Below are positions 1 to 4,979 of a stretch of DNA of 5,806 nt, one piece after another; the first letter of the stretch is position 1, and every line of letters starts with the position of its first letter. The DNA lies in contig CAAGJR010000081.1 in assembly GCA_900770265.1 (NCBI GenBank), positions 1-5,806 on the forward strand. The letters run 5' to 3'. This DNA comes from an uncultured Acidaminococcus sp. GTDB taxonomy: Bacteria; Bacillota; Negativicutes; Acidaminococcales; Acidaminococcaceae. A model generated the notes under the pieces. The model was given only the letters and a program-made list of their open reading frames with translations, made no database searches and had not been told where the DNA came from. The position numbers were made by a program, and so were the translations under genes.

Positions 1-3
1 AAC

Positions 4-49
4 AAAAAAACAACGACAGCGCATTGGAGAGTATGCAGCTATCGTTGTT
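4..49 (-). terminator. Rho-independent terminator ending the kinase-aminotransferase unit
   Basis: On the minus strand, positions 49-33 form a 5' arm that pairs with 24-9. The outer eight base pairs (AACAACGA with TCGTTGTT) are perfect. Inside them come one G-U wobble (41/17), three more pairs, a one-base bulge and four pairs (ATGC/GCAT) closing an 8-nt loop at 32-25. A T-run on the minus strand (10-4, seven T) follows directly. This is the classic intrinsic terminator form. It lies 46 nt after the aminotransferase stop codon and so ends that transcript. The stem is long but only moderately G+C-rich. No other feature is visible in positions 1-95. Confidence 0.9.
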
Positions 50-95
50 ATTTGTATTGTACGGCCGGAACATGAACGTCCCGTGAAAAGCCGGT

Positions 96-1286
96 TTATT
101 TTCTGCCCGGATACTTCTTCAGGCCTTCGGCCAGGATGTGCATGGCCTTTTTCAGGTCGTCACAGTTCAGCACATAGGCCAGACGGGCTTCGTCCTGGCC
201 CCGGCTCATGTCGGAGGCATAGAACCCGTTGCCCGGGGTGATCATGATGGTCTCCCCGTCGATGTCGAAGTCTTCCAGCAGCCATTTGGCGAATTTTTCC
301 GTATCGTCGATGGGCATCTTCACCATCACATAGAACGCGCCCTTGGGATCGGAGGAAATCACCCCCGGCATGGCAGCCAGGCAGGCCTTGATGGTATCCC
401 GCCGTTTCGTGTATTCCTTCTTGACCCCTTCCCAGTAGGATTTCGGGGTGGTGTACAGGGCCGCAGCCCCCAGCTGTTCGATGTTGGGGCAGGACAGCCG
501 GGCCTGGCAGCACTTCAGCAGTTCCTGCTGCAGGGCCTTGTTCTTCGTGATGACGCAGCCGCTGCGGGCGCCGCAGGCACTGTACCGTTTGGAAACGGAG
601 TCGATGAGCACCAGGTTGTCGTCCAGTTCGTGCATGGTTCCGAAGCTGGTGAACTGGCCATCATAGACGAATTCCCGGTACACTTCATCTGCGATCAGGG
701 TCATGTCGTATTTCAGGGCGATCCGGGCCAGCATTTCCATTTCGTCCTTCGTATAAATCACGCCGGTGGGGTTCCCCGGGTTCGTGATCAGCATGGCACG
801 GGTCTTGTCGGTGATGTAGCTTTCGATGGTATCCTGATCCGGCAGATGGTAGCCGGTAGCCGGAGACGTGGGCACGCCCTGGATTTCCACGTTGTAGGCC
901 CCGGTGAAGCTCTTGTAGTTGGCGTAGAACGGTTCGAACATGAGGATGTTGTCCCCGGGGTCGCAGGTGGTCATCACCGCAAAGGACAGGGCTTCGCTGC
1001 CCCCGTTGGTGACGAAGATGTCGTCGGTGGTGTAATCCATGCCCCAGCTGGCATAGTACTTCTGGATGCCGTCCAGCAGCTTGGCGTCCCCCTGGGATTT
1101 GCCGTAGGCCACCACCTTGGGATGGTAGGAGGCCACCCCTTCGAAAAAGCTTTCCGGCGTGGGGATGTCCGGCTGCCCGATGTTCAGATGATAGATTTTC
1201 TTCGTCTTTTCCACCCGGTTGGCAATGGGAGCCAGTTTCCGGATGGGAGACGTGGGGATATGTAACGTACGTTGAGAAATATGCAT
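96..1286 (-). CDS. PLP-dependent class I aminotransferase (aspartate aminotransferase-like)
   Basis: A 396-residue fold-type I, pyridoxal-phosphate-dependent aminotransferase, presumably cytoplasmic, moving an amino group between an amino acid and a 2-oxo acid. Visible motifs: N-terminal SPIRKL (13-18) and LNIGQPD (34-40); GGSEA cofactor-phosphate loop (95-99); NPGNPTG (169-175) with N172; ADEVY (199-203) with D200 for the pyridine nitrogen; SVSKRYS (230-236) with K233 as the Schiff-base lysine; GARSG (239-243) with R241 for phosphate; and EARLAY (366-371) with R368 as the expected alpha-carboxylate arginine. Length and motifs are complete, with no sign of damage. The ATG is chosen because AAGGAG (1299-1294) sits 7 nt upstream. 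The gene starts 16 bp after the kinase stop, so the two are probably co-transcribed, and an intrinsic terminator follows. The motif pattern is that of bacterial aspartate aminotransferase-like proteins outside the AspC/TyrB subgroup. The exact substrate (aspartate, alanine, aromatic or other) cannot be read from sequence alone. Confidence 0.93.
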   Translation of the reverse strand: MHISQRTLHIPTSPIRKLAPIANRVEKTKKIYHLNIGQPDIPTPESFFEGVASYHPKVVAYGKSQGDAKLLDGIQKYYASWGMDYTTDDIFVTNGGSEALSFAVMTTCDPGDNILMFEPFYANYKSFTGAYNVEIQGVPTSPATGYHLPDQDTIESYITDKTRAMLITNPGNPTGVIYTKDEMEMLARIALKYDMTLIADEVYREFVYDGQFTSFGTMHELDDNLVLIDSVSKRYSACGARSGCVITKNKALQQELLKCCQARLSCPNIEQLGAAALYTTPKSYWEGVKKEYTKRRDTIKACLAAMPGVISSDPKGAFYVMVKMPIDDTEKFAKWLLEDFDIDGETIMITPGNGFYASDMSRGQDEARLAYVLNCDDLKKAMHILAEGLKKYPGRK

Positions 1287-1302
1287 GTTTGCGCTCCTTT
1301 AT

Positions 1303-2961
1303 TTACAGCAAATCTCCAAAAATGGAATGGCCGATGAATTCCCGGATGATGGAATTGTTGGGAATGGCCTTATCGTCGATGGGTTCTACGATCTGGAGCA
1401 TATCCAGGAAGTTCCGGGCCACCGGATACTCCGCCGCGTCCTTGGGAATCTGTTCCAGCAGCGGGCAGGCATATTTCTTGAAGACGGCCAGTTCGTAGAT
1501 CAGTGTGGTATTGAACATGATATCCGCTTCTTCACTGAAGGGGAAGATGTTCCGTTCCTCGCCCCGGCGCACGTTTTGCCAGTTTGCGATGGTCTGGCGG
1601 GCGTCATGGGACCGGAACTGGGAATCCCGCACCATGCGGCGCAGCAGGCGCATGTCCGTAGTAGGGATCCGGTTGTAATCGTCAAAGGAAAGAGGCGTCA
1701 GGGCACTGATGTAGATCTTCAGCTTGTTCCGGCGGCGGACCCGGGCGGACAGCTTCTCGTTCATGCCGTGGATGCCTTCCACCACCAGCACGCCGTCGTC
1801 CCCCAGGTAAGCCTGCTGGCCCCGGTATTCCCGGTGCCCGCTCTTGAAGTTGAAATGGGGGATGTCCACCGTCTTCCCGTCGATGAGCTGTTCCATGTGT
1901 TCGTTGAACAGCTCCGTATCCAGGGCATCGATGGACTCGAAATCGTAGGTTCCGTCCGCCAGCTTCGGTGTCTGTTCCCGTTCCTTGAAGTAGTTGTCCA
2001 GGGAAATGGGAATGGGCCGCAGGCCGTTCACCCGCATCTGCACCGAAAGCCGCTGAGAGAACGTGGTCTTGCCCGAAGAAGAGGGACCGGCGATGAGCAC
2101 CAGTTTCACCCGTCGTCCGTCGGCGGCGATTTCGTCGGCGATCCGGGCGATGCTCTTTTCATGGTAGGCCTCGCACATCTGGATGATGCCCCGGCTGTTC
2201 CCTTCCTTGATGAACTTGTTCAGGGCCGCCACGGTGGGACAATGCAGCACCTGCCCCAGCTTTTCGGCCTGGGCATAGACTTCGCCCAGTTTCTTCCGTT
2301 CCCGGTAGGGTTCCAGGGTATCCAGATGCCCTTTGCCCCCGAACCGGAGCAGGATGCCGTGGCCCACCCACACCAGCTCGAATTTCTGCAGGCAGCCCAG
2401 GTTGGGCAGCAGCGGACTCACGAAAAAGGCGCTTTCCCCGCACAGCTGGTAGATGTTGATCCGGTAATTCTCCGGCACCGCCTCCAAAAGCGGCGCCTGG
2501 TCGTCGTAGAACCGGGGGTTCACATAGGGCCAGGCGTCATCCTTGGCAATGGTCTTCACCTGGATGGGTTCCTGGTTGCGGATCATTTCCTCCATGCGGC
2601 GGGTGACATCCGCCAGGTCGTACTTGCTCAGGAAAATCTTGTTCTTTACGGCGCAGTACAGCCCGTCGCCGAAGGTGTTCTCCACCTCCAGCCGCACTTC
2701 CGGCCGTTCCTTGGCCATGGCCACGATCAGGGCGAACTGGAACGTGGCGATGTACGCCCGGTAGCCCGCTTCTGTGGAAAGATCATAGAACGTCACATGG
2801 GAACCTTCCTCAGGACACTGCTGCAGCGGAGTCGCCCGTCCATCCACAGCAGCCAGGGCAATGGGCGCCGGGTATTGGGACTGGTATTCCCGGGCCAGGG
2901 TCATGAGAGGTGTCCCTGCCTGCAGCTTTCTTACTTTTCCGTCAGGACCGGTAATTTCCAT
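1303..2961 (-). CDS. TGS-domain nucleoside kinase (uridine kinase family)
   Basis: A 552-residue protein. The C-terminal half is a P-loop kinase of the uridine kinase/phosphoribulokinase family, expected to phosphorylate a nucleoside (uridine/cytidine type) with a nucleoside triphosphate. Domains: TGS-like beta-grasp domain at about 1-60; a region at about 61-200 resembling the second additional domain of threonyl-tRNA synthetase; linker to about 280; kinase from about 285. Kinase motifs: Walker A GPSSSGKTT (292-300) with K298; SLDNYF (320-325) with D322, expected at the substrate site; DFESIDALD (340-348); IPHFNF (367-372); and VVEGIHGMN (393-401) with E395. The length is normal for this family. 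The ATG at 2961 is chosen because AAGGAG lies 9 nt upstream and the residues after it begin the TGS domain. The frame stays open further upstream, to 3132, but that would overlap the preceding aminotransferase gene and run through its terminator. The aminotransferase gene follows after 16 bp. The physiological substrate of these TGS fusions is less certain than for classical Udk. Confidence 0.93.
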   Translation of the reverse strand: MEITGPDGKVRKLQAGTPLMTLAREYQSQYPAPIALAAVDGRATPLQQCPEEGSHVTFYDLSTEAGYRAYIATFQFALIVAMAKERPEVRLEVENTFGDGLYCAVKNKIFLSKYDLADVTRRMEEMIRNQEPIQVKTIAKDDAWPYVNPRFYDDQAPLLEAVPENYRINIYQLCGESAFFVSPLLPNLGCLQKFELVWVGHGILLRFGGKGHLDTLEPYRERKKLGEVYAQAEKLGQVLHCPTVAALNKFIKEGNSRGIIQMCEAYHEKSIARIADEIAADGRRVKLVLIAGPSSSGKTTFSQRLSVQMRVNGLRPIPISLDNYFKEREQTPKLADGTYDFESIDALDTELFNEHMEQLIDGKTVDIPHFNFKSGHREYRGQQAYLGDDGVLVVEGIHGMNEKLSARVRRRNKLKIYISALTPLSFDDYNRIPTTDMRLLRRMVRDSQFRSHDARQTIANWQNVRRGEERNIFPFSEEADIMFNTTLIYELAVFKKYACPLLEQIPKDAAEYPVARNFLDMLQIVEPIDDKAIPNNSIIREFIGHSIFGDLL

Positions 2962-2970
2962 GTTTTCTGT

Positions 2971-2976
2971 CTCCTT
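2971..2976 (-). promoter_or_regulatory. Ribosome-binding site deciding the kinase start
   Basis: On the minus strand the sequence reads AAGGAG with 9 nt before ATG at 2961-2959. No comparable site precedes the upstream in-frame start at 3132. This fixes the kinase N-terminus at MEITGPDGK and leaves 26 nt between the upstream terminator T-run and the start codon. Confidence 0.88.
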
Positions 2977-2987
2977 TTCCAATCCGC

Positions 2988-3021
2988 AAAAAAGAGGACA
3001 CATCCCAGGATGCGTCCTCTT
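2988..3021 (-). terminator. Rho-independent terminator between aminotransferase and kinase genes
   Basis: Minus-strand positions 3021-3008 and 3005-2992 form a 14-position inverted repeat, AAGAGGACGCATCC against GGATGTGTCCTCTT. All positions pair, one of them as G-U; the innermost C-G would leave a 2-nt loop, so in practice the loop is about CTGG. The 3' arm runs into six T on the minus strand (2993-2988). The hairpin begins 32 nt after the aminotransferase stop codon. On the plus strand the stem is followed by CTTCTC, a poorer U-tract, and has an A-C mismatch, so it is oriented for minus-strand transcription. The kinase start codon is only 26 nt beyond the T-run, so read-through or attenuation may set kinase expression. 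Confidence 0.9.
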
Positions 3022-3053
3022 CTTCTCTACACAACCTGTTTTTTCAGCAGTGT

Positions 3054-4310
3054 TCAGTCTTCTCCCAAAGCAACCATGGCTGCTTTGATCTTGGCGGCCA
3101 TGCCATAGATCTTTTTCTTGGGAACACCGCACACGGCCACCCGCACACCGGCTGCCAGAGGTACACAGAAGATGTTGTCTTCATGGAGTTTGTTGCAGAC
3201 GGCTTCCGGATCTTTGGCCGGGATGGACAGGAAGAACCCGGAAATGTACGGCAGCATCTTCAGACCGCAGGCTTCGGCTTCTTCCGTGAAGATATCGCCC
3301 CGTTCCTGGATCATGGTATAGTAATGGGCCCGTTCCTGCTGGATCTGATCCAGCAGATGTTCATCGCTGTAGATGGTGTCCAGGGTATCCATGGCGCCCC
3401 GGTTGCAGTTGGACCAGCAGGCACGGCTGGTGATCTTGTTCACGTTGATGAATTCCAGGATCTGTTTTTCATCGCTGGTCACCCCGATCAGGGCACCGCA
3501 GCGCTGGCCGTACATGGTGAAGCTCTTGGACAGGCTGTAGGCGATCAGGCCAAAGATGTTCTTCGGCAGGTTGGACAGTTTCCGGAAGATCTTCCGGACG
3601 TCTTCCCGGTCACCGGCATAGTCGATGTAGGCCACGTCCAGGCACAGGACGGCTTTCTTTTCCGTGCCTTCGATGCAGCTTTCCAGCATCTTGATCACGT
3701 TTTCGATTTCTTCCGGCGTCAGGCTGAACCCGGTGGGGTTGTGGGCCGGCGTATTGATGATCAGCAGGATCCGGTCCTGTTTGGCCAGGATTTCCCGGAC
3801 TTTCTTTTCACACCCTGCCAGGTTGAATTTGTTGTCTTCCGTCACCATGGGATACGTATCCAGATGGCGGTCCATATCTTCACAGATGTTTTTATAAGCG
3901 CCCCAGTACCATTCAGAAGTCAGGATGGTATCTCCGGTTTCGGCATAGTTCCACACAGCATGGTGGATGGCACCGGTACCGCCGGCCGTGGCAATGGCAG
4001 CCGTAAAGGCTTCCGGCCGGGATTGGCTGAAGCAGGCATTCTGCACCAGTTCCAGGTATTCAGGCAGGCCCATGATGGGGGCATACCGGAAGTATTCATC
4101 GTCTTTCAGGCCCCGATAGATCTTGCTCACAGTGGGCAGCACCACAAAATTTTCGTCGTTATCCAGGATGCAGCCAATGGTGGCATTGATGACATTTTCT
4201 TTTCCGATTTCGCTGATCCGTTTCTGGGCAGCTTCACTGGCACCAAAGATACGGTCCTTGGACGGCTTCCCTTTTTTGAGAGCATGCGGTGCAACACAGC
4301 TGTTAATCAT
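3054..4310 (-). CDS. Class I aminotransferase, AspC/TyrB-like (aspartate/aromatic type)
   Basis: A 418-residue PLP enzyme resembling the I-alpha aspartate/aromatic aminotransferases. Motifs: AGGTGA (109-114), matching the GGTGA phosphate loop of AspC; EWYWGAYKN (133-141), in place of the AspC segment carrying the cofactor-stacking tryptophan; NTPAHNPTG (186-194) with N191; LDVAYIDYAGD (224-234) with D225 and Y228; SLSKSFTMYGQRCG (259-272) with Schiff-base K262 and phosphate-binding R270; SRACWSNCNRG (295-305), where R296 aligns by eye with the AspC arginine that binds the substrate side-chain carboxylate; and GVRVAVCG (388-395) with R390 as the alpha-carboxylate arginine. Aspartate or another dicarboxylic substrate is therefore likely, though aromatic activity is possible because TyrB shares these residues. 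The ATG at 4310 is chosen because GGGGAGG lies upstream; the in-frame codon at 4352 (TTG/CTG/GTG-type or ATG) lies before that ribosome-binding site and would add 14 non-family residues. The gene has its own promoter (4407-4379) and terminator (3021-2988), so it looks monocistronic. Confidence 0.92.
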   Translation of the reverse strand: MINSCVAPHALKKGKPSKDRIFGASEAAQKRISEIGKENVINATIGCILDNDENFVVLPTVSKIYRGLKDDEYFRYAPIMGLPEYLELVQNACFSQSRPEAFTAAIATAGGTGAIHHAVWNYAETGDTILTSEWYWGAYKNICEDMDRHLDTYPMVTEDNKFNLAGCEKKVREILAKQDRILLIINTPAHNPTGFSLTPEEIENVIKMLESCIEGTEKKAVLCLDVAYIDYAGDREDVRKIFRKLSNLPKNIFGLIAYSLSKSFTMYGQRCGALIGVTSDEKQILEFINVNKITSRACWSNCNRGAMDTLDTIYSDEHLLDQIQQERAHYYTMIQERGDIFTEEAEACGLKMLPYISGFFLSIPAKDPEAVCNKLHEDNIFCVPLAAGVRVAVCGVPKKKIYGMAAKIKAAMVALGED

Positions 4311-4320
4311 AATAGTAGGT

Positions 4321-4327
4321 CCTCCCC
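4321..4327 (-). promoter_or_regulatory. Ribosome-binding site deciding the AspC-like aminotransferase start
   Basis: Minus-strand GGGGAGG lies 10 nt before the ATG at 4310-4308. The spacing is slightly long but workable. It supports the N-terminus MINSCVAPHA rather than the upstream in-frame start at 4352, which has no good site. Confidence 0.8.
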
Positions 4328-4350
4328 TCAGTAACAAAAGCGAACGTTTC

Positions 4351-4371
4351 ACAACGTACCAGAATCGTTGT
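4351..4371 (-). repeat. Short inverted repeat at the predicted mRNA 5' end
   Basis: ACAACG (4371-4366 on the minus strand), 9 nt, then CGTTGT (4356-4351). The first arm begins 8 nt after the -10 box, at about the expected transcription start. In RNA it could form a small 5'-terminal stem-loop; in DNA it could be a second protein-binding site. The stem is only 6 bp, so function is uncertain. Confidence 0.45.
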
Positions 4372-4378
4372 ACATTCT

Positions 4379-4407
4379 ATTATCGCATTATTGACGAAAT
4401 CGGTCAA
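4379..4407 (-). promoter_or_regulatory. Sigma-70-type promoter for the AspC-like aminotransferase gene
   Basis: On the minus strand, TTGACC (4407-4402) is a five-of-six match to the -35 box. After a 17-nt spacer comes GATAAT (4384-4379), a five-of-six match to the -10 box, preceded by TGC, which makes an extended -10. The predicted start is near 4373-4371, giving a leader of about 60 nt to the ATG at 4310. It lies between the stop of the PilO-like gene and the aminotransferase and is the best promoter in the window. Confidence 0.82.
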
Positions 4408-4410
4408 TAA
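4388..4410. promoter_or_regulatory. Operator-like perfect inverted repeat over the -35 region
   Basis: TTATTGAC (4388-4395), 7 nt, GTCAATAA (4403-4410): a perfect 8-bp inverted repeat with arm centres 15 bp apart. One arm covers the -35 box and the other lies in the spacer close to the -10 box. This is the size and placement of a dimeric repressor site. I do not recognise the regulator. As an RNA hairpin it would follow the PilO-like stop by 11 nt, but it is A+T-rich and lacks a T-run, so a terminator role is less likely. Confidence 0.6.
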
Positions 4411-4421
4411 CTATGGGGAAT

Positions 4422-4979
4422 TTATCGTGATTTGGAACTTTTCTTTATGACAACGTGAAATTTTCCGTTATAGCGGATTTTTCGGCCGGAGCCATCGGCT
4501 TCCAGGGTCCCGTTCTCCGTCCAGCTGCCCGGATGGGCCTGTTCCCACTGCCGGAAGAACGTGAGCAGCTGGACATAGTTCCCCTCCAGGGTCACCTCCA
4601 GCCATTCTCCGTCTTTCCCTTTCTGTTTCTTTTCCGTGAGGGGCGCCAGCTGGAGGCACTGCACCTGGCACCGGTCGGCGGTCCGCTCCAGTTCGTCCAG
4701 CCAGGCTTCCCGGGGCCGGGGCTTTTCCAGCTTGCGGGCGTTTGCCGTAAGCAGCCGTTTTTCTTCCTGCACCGCTTCTCCGTCCCAGTGGGTGGCGAAC
4801 TGCCGCAGCCGTTCCACCCGGTGTTCCAGCTGCAGAGCCTGTTCCCGCTTTGTGAGGACGCTCTGCCACAGGGGCCGTACTCCCAGCAGCAAAAGGCCCA
4901 GGCCCAGCAGCAGCAGGCCCAGCCAAAGGTCCTGTCCCTGGACCGCTTTTACTTTCCAGTTCTCCCACTCAGCTTTCAT
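4422..4979 (-). CDS. pilO: PilO/GspM-like inner-membrane assembly platform protein
   Basis: A 185-residue bitopic membrane protein. It has a short cytoplasmic N-terminus (1-16), one very leucine/glycine-rich transmembrane helix (about 17-36), a coiled-coil-like stretch (about 42-85) and a small alpha/beta domain (about 92-180). The segment LEVTLEGNYVQLLTFFRQWE (127-146) is the typical PilO pattern: a beta strand ending in G-x-Y, then a helix. PilO-family proteins pair with PilN through the periplasmic coiled coils and domains and link the cytoplasmic PilM ring to the pilus or secretion machine. GspM of type II secretion has the same layout and cannot be excluded. The start ATG overlaps the end of the upstream PilN-like gene by 11 bp, and GGAAGG lies 9 nt before it, so translation is probably coupled. 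The gene appears to be last in its operon, since a promoter for an unrelated gene follows. The very basic tail KKSSKSR is a minor feature. Confidence 0.75.
   Translation of the reverse strand: MKAEWENWKVKAVQGQDLWLGLLLLGLGLLLLGVRPLWQSVLTKREQALQLEHRVERLRQFATHWDGEAVQEEKRLLTANARKLEKPRPREAWLDELERTADRCQVQCLQLAPLTEKKQKGKDGEWLEVTLEGNYVQLLTFFRQWEQAHPGSWTENGTLEADGSGRKIRYNGKFHVVIKKSSKSR
4879..4920 (-). repeat. 21-bp imperfect tandem duplication in the transmembrane segment
   Basis: Two adjacent 21-nt units (4920-4900 and 4899-4879 on the minus strand) match at 17 of 21 positions. They encode seven residues twice, GLLLLGL then GLLLLGV (residues 21-27 and 28-34 of the PilO-like protein). The result is a long hydrophobic helix built from a repeated heptad. 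It could be a past slippage event in CTG-rich DNA, or simply codon bias in a Leu/Gly-rich helix. Confidence 0.6.

Noticed and set aside
1..60. ACAACG/CGTTGT shared between the first terminator and the aminotransferase leader repeat, as a dispersed repeat family
   Set aside because: Only a hexamer is shared, the arm spacings differ (25 nt and 9 nt) and the surroundings are unrelated, so chance is the simplest explanation.
138..1265. A 375-codon open frame on the plus strand, antisense to the first aminotransferase
   Set aside because: Same explanation: it has the composition of a shadow frame and no domain, and the minus-strand gene is complete and motif-rich.
1285..3108. A 607-codon open frame on the plus strand, antisense to the kinase
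   Set aside because: It mirrors the kinase gene, which has a full set of family motifs. The plus-strand translation is low-complexity, rich in His, Gln, Val and Gly, with no recognisable domain. Long antisense frames are expected where G+C-rich codon use avoids codons whose complement is a stop.
2962..3132. An N-terminal extension of the kinase by 57 residues
   Set aside because: It would overlap the preceding gene and be translated through the terminator hairpin. The extra residues show no family similarity, and the start at 2961 has a strong ribosome-binding site.
3183..4334. A 383-codon open frame on the plus strand, antisense to the AspC-like aminotransferase
   Set aside because: Shadow frame rich in Phe, Gln, Asp and His, with no family motif; it also covers the ribosome-binding site of the real gene.
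4388..4410. The inverted repeat read as an intrinsic terminator for the PilO-like gene
   Set aside because: The possible stem is only 8 bp and mostly A-T, and on the minus strand it is followed by TGCGATAAT, not a T-run. Its overlap with the -35 box fits an operator better.
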